From contig DATKBT010000177.1 in the NCBI GenBank assembly GCA_035546295.1, positions 1-35,743 on the forward strand: a DNA stretch of 35,743 bases, in the 5' to 3' direction. The translations under genes and the position numbers were made by a program. Shown here one piece after another: positions 21,613-28,534 of the stretch. The notes under the pieces are model-generated. The model was not told the origin of the DNA. It was given only the letters and a program-made list of their open reading frames with translations, and made no database searches. The first letter of the stretch is position 1, and each line of letters opens with the position of its first letter. This DNA is from DATKBT01 sp035546295. GTDB lineage: Bacteria > Acidobacteriota > Thermoanaerobaculia > Multivoradales > Multivoraceae.

Positions 21613-24102
21613 TCACGTCTCTGCCTCCGAATCGTCGGGCCCGAGAAGCGGAGCACGACGCGTCGGCGAAGGAGACACCACGACCCGCCGGCTCGTCGTT
21701 GTTTCGAGCGCGCGACAGGCGAACGAGCCGACGACGAAGAGAGACGAGAACGTGCCGGCGACGGTCCCGACCGCCAGCACGATGGCGAAGTCCCGGAGCG
21801 GGTCCAGGCCGACGAGGAGGATCGCGAGCGCCGGCACCAGGGTGGAGAGGCTGGTGAGGACGGCGCGGCTCACGATCTCGTCGACTGCGAGGGTGACCAC
21901 GTCGCGGGCCGAGGGCCTCGGGCGTTCACTTCGCGAGCTCGTCCAGCGTCGGCGGATGTGGCTCCAGAGCACCACCGAGTCGTTCACCGAGTAGCCGACG
22001 ATGGAGAGCAACGCGCCCACGATCGGGAGCTCGATGGGGATCTCGAGCAGAGCCATCGTCGCGAACACGAAGACGAGATCGGCGGCCAGCGCGACCAGGA
22101 TGCCGGCCAGGACGCGAACGCGAACCGCGCGCGCCACGCCCGGCGGCGGCGACGACGAGAGCAGGCGCTCGATCCTCTCCTGGAGGAACGCGAAGTAGAT
22201 GGCCAGGAGGAGGAACGAGAGGGCCAGTACCCACAGGCTGGAACCGAGCCGCTTTGCCGAGACCTTGCCGTCGATCGAGTGCAAACTCTCCACCCGCACC
22301 GCCTCCGCGTCGAATCGCGTCAACACCGACGAGGCTTCGAGGCCCAAGGCCCCCAAGGTTCCCAAGGCCGCCGAGCCGCCACCGCCCGGCAGCCCCTCGC
22401 CGAGCGCTGCGGAAAGATGGACCAGATGGCGATGCGCCGTCGTCGGGCTCACCCCATCGCTCCTGCCCTCGTCCGCACCGTGGCGATTGAGACCGTGGCG
22501 ATCGAGACCGTGGCGATCGAGGATCTGGCTCCTCACCGACACGCCCGGCAGCATCTCCCGCAGCCCGCGTACCGCTCGATCGACCGCCGCTGCCTCCCCC
22601 TCGACGACGAGCTGAGCGCCGGGCGTGAAGTCGTCGCCGAGCCGCAGGGCGCCCGGTCCACGCGTCGCGAGCACCCCGCACAACGACAGCGCCGTGACGA
22701 TCGTGGCAATCCCGTAGACGAACCTTGCGCGAAACAGCCGCCACCGGAAGCGCCGAAGCAGCCCGAGCGGGTCGAACGGCAGGCTCGGCAGCGTCTGCGG
22801 CGTCCACCGTAGATTCTGGCGTGTGAGCAGGATGCTGAGCACGGACGCAGCGATGCCGGCGGTCACGAAGACGGCGAAGGAGTGCAGGCGCTCGTTGCCG
22901 AGGAGCAGCAGGATCACAAGCAGCGTGGTGACGTTGCCGTGGAGCAGCGCTCCCCCCTCGGAGCCGAGCGAGTAGACGTGGCGGCTCAGCCCCTGCTGCC
23001 GGCTCACAGCCGTCGGGCCCTGCCCAGACAACCGAGAGCTCAGCGACTCGAAGACGAGGATGAAAGCGTCCATCCCCATGCCGACGGAGAGGATGACGGC
23101 CGCGATCCCCACCATGTCGAGGGTCAGGCCGAACACCGCCGCGAGCCCGGCCATCAGCAGGAGCAGGGAGCCGAGGGCCAGCCAGCCGTTGAGCAGCAGC
23201 CAGCCGCGGTGGGCGTAGGCGACGGTGACCAGCAGCACGAGAAGGACTCCCGTGATCGCGAGAGCCTCGAGGCCCAGCTCCTGGACCTCTCTGCCCAGGC
23301 TCGGCGTCACCGTCTCCAGGCTCTCCACGCTCAGGGACACGGGGAGCGTCCCGGCGCGCAGCATCGTGGCGATCTCGGTGGCCTCCTCGAGCGAGTACCC
23401 TCCCTGGAGCGATCCCGTCCCCCGGATCACGCTCTCTATGGTGCCGACCCACTCGACGTCGTCGTCGATGAGGATCGCCATCTCGCGGCCGAGGTTGCGA
23501 GCCGTGAAGTCGGCGAAGTCCTCCTCCCAGGCCGAGCCGAAGCGGAAGCTCACCGACGCTCCGGCTCCGAGGTCGGTGAGGGAGGAGCCGGGGACCGCGC
23601 GGATCGAGCTCTCCTCGAGCATCTCGCCCGAGAACGCGGGAGGAGTGAGCGCGAGAACCCTGCCCCGATGGGTGAACGGGCGACCCGTGCCCTCCCTTCC
23701 CCCTTCGCCCGGCTCCACCAGCCGGAAGGTCAACCGATACGTGCGGCCGACGAGATCGAGCACCTCCCGTCGATCCTGCTCGCCCGGAACGCTGACCACG
23801 ATCCGCTGGTCGCTGCGGACGACGATGTCGGGAACCGTGTTGAGCGCGCGGCCCAGCCGGCTCGCGAGAACGTCCTTGGTCGCCGCCAGCAGCTCCTGGT
23901 CGGAGAGCTCGCGGGTCCACTCGAGCCGGGTCTCGAGGTCGGGCCGGTAGGTGACGCGGGTCCCGCCGGCCAGATCGAGACCGAGACGGAACGGGTTCTC
24001 GCCTCGAGCGAGCGCGAGCAGGGGCAGCAAACCGAACAGCAGAGCGGCGATGTTGAGAGCTGCGATGCTGAGAGTCGAGCGAAGGCGCTTCGAAGAATTC
24101 AC
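21613..24102 (-). CDS. secDF: Fused SecD-SecF protein-export membrane protein
   Basis: The protein has 829 residues. The SecD half opens with one membrane helix and GLDLAGGTRVTY (the SecD D1 motif). It has the large periplasmic domain with RIVVSVPGEQDRREVLDLVG, ending in five helices around VILSVGMGMDAFILVFESLS. The SecF half has a weakened GxDFxGG motif (LGDDFTPGAQ) and five helices ending LPIVGALLSIVGYSVNDSVV. SecDF uses proton flow to pull secreted proteins out of the SecYEG channel. The fused form is known from other bacteria. Oddities: the SecF motif is degenerate and the SecF periplasmic loop carries a His-rich repeat (DRHGLDRHGLNRHG) and a Gly/Leu repeat. No yajC or tgt is adjacent, so it may be a second copy. 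GTG start with GAGGAG 7 bases upstream. Confidence 0.9.
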   Translation of the reverse strand: MNSSKRLRSTLSIAALNIAALLFGLLPLLALARGENPFRLGLDLAGGTRVTYRPDLETRLEWTRELSDQELLAATKDVLASRLGRALNTVPDIVVRSDQRIVVSVPGEQDRREVLDLVGRTYRLTFRLVEPGEGGREGTGRPFTHRGRVLALTPPAFSGEMLEESSIRAVPGSSLTDLGAGASVSFRFGSAWEEDFADFTARNLGREMAILIDDDVEWVGTIESVIRGTGSLQGGYSLEEATEIATMLRAGTLPVSLSVESLETVTPSLGREVQELGLEALAITGVLLVLLVTVAYAHRGWLLLNGWLALGSLLLLMAGLAAVFGLTLDMVGIAAVILSVGMGMDAFILVFESLSSRLSGQGPTAVSRQQGLSRHVYSLGSEGGALLHGNVTTLLVILLLLGNERLHSFAVFVTAGIAASVLSILLTRQNLRWTPQTLPSLPFDPLGLLRRFRWRLFRARFVYGIATIVTALSLCGVLATRGPGALRLGDDFTPGAQLVVEGEAAAVDRAVRGLREMLPGVSVRSQILDRHGLDRHGLNRHGADEGRSDGVSPTTAHRHLVHLSAALGEGLPGGGGSAALGTLGALGLEASSVLTRFDAEAVRVESLHSIDGKVSAKRLGSSLWVLALSFLLLAIYFAFLQERIERLLSSSPPPGVARAVRVRVLAGILVALAADLVFVFATMALLEIPIELPIVGALLSIVGYSVNDSVVLWSHIRRRWTSSRSERPRPSARDVVTLAVDEIVSRAVLTSLSTLVPALAILLVGLDPLRDFAIVLAVGTVAGTFSSLFVVGSFACRALETTTSRRVVVSPSPTRRAPLLGPDDSEAET
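22477..22521. repeat. 15-bp x 3 in-frame tandem repeat in secDF
   Basis: Units are ACCGTGGCGATTGAG, then ACCGTGGCGATCGAG twice. On the coding strand they give the LDRHG/LNRHG series in the SecF periplasmic loop. A shorter 9-bp-period CCCAAGG-type repeat lies nearby at about 22345-22375 and encodes the ALGTLGALG segment. Confidence 0.85.
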
Positions 24103-24266
24103 GGGCTGGCTCCTCGATGTGGATGCACGACGCCAGCCGCCGACCACACGTCGACACGCCGGCTCGAGCGCGGCCCGCTCGGGGCGGCGCTCCGGGTCCG
24201 GGCTCTCGGTCGGACTCTCGACTGAGCGTCGAGACGCGAGAGAGCGGACCGGCTACGAGGAGCCGA

Positions 24267-24623
24267 TCAATTCAGGAAGCTGCACAGGACGAGGAAGAGC
24301 GCCCGCTGCGAACGGGCTTCCCGCGCTGCGCCGGTCTCGATGTCGAGCGCCTGCGGGCCGGACCGCTCGATGCATCGCACGGCGGCCGGGTGCAGGAACG
24401 GCTGTGGGCCGGCCGGCGCCTCGGCGAGCGTCGACCGCTGCGACGAGGTGAATCGCGGCTGCGGTGGCGGCGCGTCGTGGTCCGGAATCGGCTCGGGCGC
24501 GCCGACGCCCGCGACGGGCGCGCCGACGGACGAATCGGGACCCGCTGCCGCGGCGGGAAGCCCCAGCAGCAGGAGGCCGGTCACGAGCAGCGCGACGCGC
24601 AGCAGGAGGAGCCGTCGGGTCAT
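24267..24623 (-). CDS. Small secreted protein of unknown function
   Basis: About 118 residues. A clear signal peptide (MTRRLLLLRVALLVTGLLLL then GLPAAAAG) leads into a Pro/Ala-rich linker (APPPQPRF) and a short C-terminal region with two Cys (VRCIERSG, VLCSFLN). No domain is recognised. The start at 24623 has no visible ribosome binding site; a TTG three codons upstream is an alternative. It lies 165 bp upstream of secDF on the same strand and might share its transcript. The signal peptide is the main support. Confidence 0.5.
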   Translation of the reverse strand: MTRRLLLLRVALLVTGLLLLGLPAAAAGPDSSVGAPVAGVGAPEPIPDHDAPPPQPRFTSSQRSTLAEAPAGPQPFLHPAAVRCIERSGPQALDIETGAAREARSQRALFLVLCSFLN

Positions 24624-24764
24624 CGCCGACAAGCTAAGGGCGAACCTGCAGGTGTGTCAAGCTCGTGATGTCGAGATCGGCGCCGGCTGCCGTCCTCGGC
24701 GATCGGGGCGATCGCCACCGCGAGCAGCAAGCTCGGACGAGGAGTGGTCCTCAGAGGGGAGGAG

Positions 24765-25739
24765 ATGATCGAGACCAGGATCACCCGTCGACTGGGCCTC
24801 TCCTACCCTGTCGCCTCCGCGCCGATGAGCATGCACAGCGGCGGCCGGCTCGCCGGAACGGTCAGCCGCGCCGGAGGTCTGGGGCTCTTCGGCGCGACGA
24901 CTCCCCAGGGACCGGACTGGCTGCGCGATCAGATCCGGGTCGCCCGTGAGCTCGCCGGCGAGCGCCCGTTCGGCATCGGCTTCATCACCCATCTGATCCC
25001 GGTGTTTCCCGAGCTCGTCGACGTCACGGTCGAAGAGCGCGTACCGGTCGTCGCCTTCTCGTTCGCCGATCCCGCGCCCTGGGTCGCCCAGGTGAAAGAG
25101 TACGGCGCGACGGTCCTCTGCCAGGTCCAGTCGGTCGAAAGCGCGGCCGAAGCGCTCGCCGCAGGCGCCGACGTGCTGGTCGCGCAGGGAAACGAGGCGG
25201 GCGGACACACCGGTCGCGCCAACCTCCTGCCGCTGCTGCTGAGGCTCCTCTCCGACCACCCCGAGATTCCCGTGATGGCGGCGGGCGGCATCGCCAGCGG
25301 GCGTGCTCTCGCCGCCGTGCTGGGGGCCGGAGCCGACGGCGCCTGGCTCGGCACGGTGTTCCTGGCCACGCCGGAGTGCGAGCAGGTCGGCGACGCCTAC
25401 AAGCAGGCGCTGGTCGACGCCCGCAGCGAGGACACGGTCTATACCCAGGTGTTCGACCTCCTCGACCAGGCGGCGTTCGGCATTCCACCGTGGCCGGAGG
25501 GCATCGCGGGTCGCGCCCTCTTCAACGACCAGGTGCGCGAGTGGCACGGTCGCGAGGAGGCGCTGCGCGAGCGGTTGGACGAGCTCCTGCCCGCCTATCG
25601 AAGGGCAAGCGAGCGGCGCGACCTGGCGAGGACCGCCCTGTGGGCCGGAGAATCGGTCGACTTCGTGACTCGAGTGCGCCCGGCGGCCGAGGTCCTCGTC
25701 CAGATCTGTGACGAGGCGGAGACGATCCTTCGGGCATGA
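24765..25739 (+). CDS. Nitronate monooxygenase-family FMN enzyme
   Basis: This 324-residue TIM-barrel FMN enzyme of the NMO/2-nitropropane dioxygenase family opens ITRRLGLSYPVASAPMSMHS and has PFGIGFITHL. The hallmark AQGNEAGGHTGR loop, with the active-site His region, is followed by phosphate-binding GGIASGRALAAVLGAGADGA and WLGTVFLATPEC. These enzymes oxidise alkyl nitronates such as propionate 3-nitronate to carbonyl compounds, often for detoxification. Start 24765 is preferred over the in-frame GTG at 24744 because GAGGGGAGG lies directly before it and the barrel starts there. The C-terminal ~70 residues are helical. A stem-loop follows the stop by 17 bases. Confidence 0.9.
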   Translation: MIETRITRRLGLSYPVASAPMSMHSGGRLAGTVSRAGGLGLFGATTPQGPDWLRDQIRVARELAGERPFGIGFITHLIPVFPELVDVTVEERVPVVAFSFADPAPWVAQVKEYGATVLCQVQSVESAAEALAAGADVLVAQGNEAGGHTGRANLLPLLLRLLSDHPEIPVMAAGGIASGRALAAVLGAGADGAWLGTVFLATPECEQVGDAYKQALVDARSEDTVYTQVFDLLDQAAFGIPPWPEGIAGRALFNDQVREWHGREEALRERLDELLPAYRRASERRDLARTALWAGESVDFVTRVRPAAEVLVQICDEAETILRA

Positions 25740-25756
25740 CAGCGGTCGTCTCCCGG

Positions 25757-25778
25757 CCGATCCGACTCGGAGGATCGG
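25757..25778 (+). terminator. Stem-loop after nitronate monooxygenase gene
   Basis: CCGATCC pairs perfectly with GGATCGG across an 8-base loop, 17 bases after the stop. No T-tract follows, so termination is only suggested. Confidence 0.4.
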
Positions 25779-25891
25779 TCGCGTGAGAGGCCGAAGGCCA
25801 GCGGCCGGCATCGCCACGCTCCGGAGATCGGAGACCTGCCGCATCCTGGTACGGCGTTTGCTCTACCCGTCAGCGGCATGGAGTCGCCACT

Positions 25892-26809
25892 GTGAAACTG
25901 CTGATTCTCGAGGACAACGTCGATGCGGCCGAGATGCTCGCAGAGGCGTTGCAGTGTCTCGACGACGGCTACCAGATCCGCCACGTCACCCGCCTCGAAG
26001 AGGCTGAGGATCTCGTGGTTTCCGAGGGAGTCGAGGCCGCCCTCATCGACCTGTCGCTGCCGGACGCCGACGGATGCGAGGCGGCAATCGCGCTTCGACG
26101 TTTGGCTCCCGAGCTGGCGCTCGTGGCGCTGACCGGGAAGGAGTTCGACACGGTGGCGGTGGAGCTGGTTCGCCACGGCGTGCAAGATTTCCTCAACAAG
26201 GGCACCGCCTCGGCGCGGCGCGTCCACGAGGTCCTGCAGCTCGCAGTGGAGCGTCACCGGATGGAATCCCGTCTCCGACGCCAGGCCTGCTACGACGCCC
26301 TCACCGGGGCGCTCAACCGCGCCGAAGCGGAGCAGCAGCTGATCAAGGCTTTGAGCCATGCGGACCGGACCGGCCGGTGCGGCGCGGTGCTCGTCATCGA
26401 CGTCGACGACTTCAAGCACATCAACGACACCCACGGTCACCTCGCCGGCGACATCGTGCTCAAGGACCTCACGAACCGGCTGGCGCGAGTCGCACGAATC
26501 GGCGACAGCCTCGGTCGAATCGGCGGTGACGAGCTGGTGCTGATCCTCGAAGGCCTCGAGGACCGCCGGGACGCGATGGCCGCCGTTGAGAAGATCGCCG
26601 GGACCACGTGCTACGAAATGCCCGTCAACGGCTCCCTGGTGCCGGTCTCCACCTCCATCGGTGTGGCGATCTTTCCGGACGACGCGGCGTCGGCGGAGAA
26701 GCTGCTGGAGCTCGCCGATCAGGCGATGTACTCGGCCAAGCGTCTAGGCAAGAGTGGGTTCCGCTTCGCGGCGCAGGTGGAGAGCTCGCCGATCGGGCCG
26801 CGACTGTAG
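25892..26809 (+). CDS. Response regulator with diguanylate cyclase (receiver-GGDEF)
   Basis: The protein has 305 residues. Residues 1-120 form a CheY-like receiver: acidic LEDN pocket, phosphoacceptor D53 in ALIDLSLPDADG, Thr in LVALTGKEF, and Lys in FLNKGT. Residues ~135-295 form a GGDEF domain (CYDALTGALNRAEAEQQL, VIDVDDFKHINDTHGHLAGD). The active-site loop reads IGGDELVLIL, so the last Phe of GGDEF is Leu, but the catalytic acidic pair is kept. RIGD stands five residues before it, a proper RxxD inhibitory site for c-di-GMP feedback. Phosphorylation should switch c-di-GMP synthesis, as in PleD/WspR-type proteins. No histidine kinase is adjacent. GTG start, with MKLLILEDN the usual receiver start. 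Confidence 0.92.
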   Translation: MKLLILEDNVDAAEMLAEALQCLDDGYQIRHVTRLEEAEDLVVSEGVEAALIDLSLPDADGCEAAIALRRLAPELALVALTGKEFDTVAVELVRHGVQDFLNKGTASARRVHEVLQLAVERHRMESRLRRQACYDALTGALNRAEAEQQLIKALSHADRTGRCGAVLVIDVDDFKHINDTHGHLAGDIVLKDLTNRLARVARIGDSLGRIGGDELVLILEGLEDRRDAMAAVEKIAGTTCYEMPVNGSLVPVSTSIGVAIFPDDAASAEKLLELADQAMYSAKRLGKSGFRFAAQVESSPIGPRL

Positions 26810-26903
26810 CCCGCCGGGTCGAAGCGCCGATGAGGTGTCTCCGTCCTCGGGTTCGCCTGGAGATCGGGTGGCGTCTCGCCGAGCACCCCCTCTCGCGCGA
26901 CTG

Positions 26904-27000
26904 CTACGTCTCCTCGTCTGCGTAGACCACGTGCAGGAAGTACCGGTTGCCCTCGACGAACGACCAGGAGGAGCAACGAAGGCGAGATCCGAGGTGCTCG
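26904..27000 (-). pseudogene. Possible 3' fragment of an unknown gene
   Basis: One minus-strand frame ends in WSFVEGNRYFLHVVYADEET and a TAG stop, which reads like a natural C-terminus, but upstream the frame has no start-like or domain-like context. It may be a decayed gene end. Support is weak. Confidence 0.25.
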
Positions 27001-27060
27001 AGGAATCCCTGCCGACTCGACGCCGAGCGCACGGGAGCTCCGCGTACAATCGAGGATGAA

Positions 27061-27100
27061 GTCAGCACAAGTCAGCACAAGTCAGCACAAGTCAGCACAC
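27061..27100. repeat. 10-bp x 4 tandem repeat
   Basis: GTCAGCACAA occurs three times exactly and a fourth time as GTCAGCACAC, without spacers. It is intergenic. The period is not a multiple of three. Confidence 0.9.
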
Positions 27101-27118
27101 GTTTCCCTGTCCCCAGCG

Positions 27119-27181
27119 CAGTCTTGGCCTCCAGCGGTCTTGGTCCCCAGAGTCTTGGTGTCCGGCAGTCTTGCGGTCCAG
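27119..27181. repeat. 15/16-bp degenerate tandem repeat
   Basis: Four units, CAGTCTTGGCCTCCAG, CGGTCTTGGTCCCCAG, AGTCTTGGTGTCCGG and CAGTCTTGCGGTCCAG, follow in series 19 bases after the 10-bp array. The mixed 15- and 16-bp spacing and divergence suggest an older array. Confidence 0.7.
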
Positions 27182-27281
27182 GCCGTCGACGACGCCCCGG
27201 TAGAGCTGCCTCCGGAGGCCCGAGGCCGCCGGCAGCTCCCAGTTCCCGTCTCCAACCAGAGCCGCTCCGAGAACCTCCCCC

Positions 27282-27956
27282 ATGAAGCCACGCGTCGTCG
27301 TGGACATGACCGTCACGCCCGACGGCCGCGAGCTGGTGCTCGATCGGCGCGATGACGTCTTCACCATCTTCGTCGACTCCGAGGAGCTCATGTGGAGCCG
27401 GACGAGCGGCTCCGAGCGCGCGCTGGCGCAGCTCGCGCTCGACGAGCTCGGCTCGCGCGCAGCACCCCGGATCCTGGTCGGCGGCCTGGGAATGGGCTTC
27501 ACGCTCCGCGCCACGCTCGACACGCTCGGACCGCACGGCAAGGGGAAGGTCGTGGTCGCCGAGGTGTTCGAAGCGGTGCTCGAGTGGAACCGGGGACCGT
27601 TGGCGACTCTGGCCGGTCGCCCGACCGACGACCCCCGGGTGCGGGTGCGCATCCAGGACGTTTGGGACACCGTCGCGCACGACGGGCCCTTCGACGTGAT
27701 CCTGCTCGACGTCGACAACGGACCCGAATCCTTCACGCTCGACAGCAACCAGCGGCTCTACGGCGCGCGCGGACTCGGCCGTCTCCACGACGCCCTGACG
27801 CCGGGCGGCGTGCTCACGGTGTGGTCGGCGAGCGACGACCCGCGCTTCGTGCGCAACTTGAGGAAGGCGGGGTTCGAGGCCCGCTCCCAACGGGTCGCGG
27901 CGCGCGTCGGAGGCAAGGGCGGCAAGCACGTGGTCTTCGTCGCGCGGCGAAGGTGA
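27282..27956 (+). CDS. Spermidine synthase-like SAM-dependent methyltransferase
   Basis: The protein has 224 residues. It has a Rossmann-type core with the glycine motif ILVGGLGMGFTLRATLDTLG, acidic VVVAEVFEAVLEWNRG, VRIQDVWD and a LLDVDNGPESFT strand end, as in polyamine-synthase-like (spermine/spermidine synthase superfamily) proteins. The N-terminal strands (ELVLDRRDDVFTIFVDSEEL) replace the longer N-terminal domain of true spermidine synthase, and the protein is shorter than the ~280-residue norm. Aminopropyl or methyl transfer cannot be told apart from sequence alone. ATG at 27282 fits a short spacer from GAGAACC; no strong ribosome binding site. Alone on its strand; a hairpin follows the stop. 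Confidence 0.82.
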   Translation: MKPRVVVDMTVTPDGRELVLDRRDDVFTIFVDSEELMWSRTSGSERALAQLALDELGSRAAPRILVGGLGMGFTLRATLDTLGPHGKGKVVVAEVFEAVLEWNRGPLATLAGRPTDDPRVRVRIQDVWDTVAHDGPFDVILLDVDNGPESFTLDSNQRLYGARGLGRLHDALTPGGVLTVWSASDDPRFVRNLRKAGFEARSQRVAARVGGKGGKHVVFVARRR

Positions 27957-27958
27957 GA

Positions 27959-27978
27959 AAGCGCGAAGAGGCGCGCTT
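27959..27978 (+). terminator. Hairpin directly after methyltransferase stop
   Basis: AAGCGCG pairs with CGCGCTT across a 6-base loop (AAGAGG), 2 bases after the stop codon. An overlapping small hairpin (GCTTCG CA CGAAGC) follows. There is no run of T. Confidence 0.4.
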
Positions 27979-28534
27979 CGCACGAAGCCTCGGGACTTGC
28001 TCGCGTCCTCTCTCGTGGCATGGCCGTGGCTAAGGAGAGCTGCCAGGCTCGCCACCACGTCTTCTTCCCGTCATTCTCAGGGCTCCAGCGATTCGTATGG
28101 GTCCCGTCATCCGGACTCGGGGGCCCGCGAGAATCTCCGCGTTCGAGAGATCGAGATCTCCGAGCCGCGCCGCAAGGCCTTGAGACACCGCTCCCCCTCC
28201 TCACCGATTCCGTCGGTTCGGGAACAAGCGGCGGCGGGAACCCTTCGGCCCCCTCGGCTGTCTCACCAGTCTTCGCGAGCTCGTGGCGTCGAGACGCACT
28301 TCCTGTTTGGCCCTTCGCCGAAACTCACTTTCAGGCACGTTGGTGGCCGCATGCGAGCAGCTATCTCTTCTACGAGCCCTGGTCGAACCGGCTCGGCGGT
28401 GGTGATTAGCCAGCGCCACCGTCCCCTCGACACGCCCTTCGTGCGGCTGACCTGCTCTCCAGTCGACTGCCCGAGCCTGACGCGGACACCGGGTCTGTCC
28501 TGGCTTCCTCTCGGTATCGCTCACGGACCTCCTC
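27979..28534. other. Gene-poor stretch without recognisable content
   Basis: Several short open frames exist on both strands, but none has a ribosome binding site, a recognisable motif or coding-like composition. The base composition is less extreme than in the neighbours in places (for example 28050-28110 and 28280-28380). No RNA gene, IS end or long inverted repeat was recognised. Confidence 0.5.

Larger units (their letters stand above)
26810..27281. other. Intergenic region with gene remnant and two repeat arrays
   Basis: No intact gene is supported in this 472-bp stretch. The first part carries a possible coding remnant on the minus strand (see 26904-27000). The second part holds a 10-bp tandem array at 27061-27100 followed by a 16-bp degenerate array at 27119-27181. 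The last ~100 bases before the methyltransferase would hold its promoter, but no boxes could be fixed. Confidence 0.6.

Noticed and set aside
27061..27181. Possible CRISPR array
   Set aside because: The units are 10 and 16 bp and directly adjacent, with no unique spacers and no cas genes.
28020..28409. Plus-strand frame starting MAVAKESCQARHHVFFPS
   Set aside because: It has no ribosome binding site and no recognisable domain; the composition resembles intergenic DNA.
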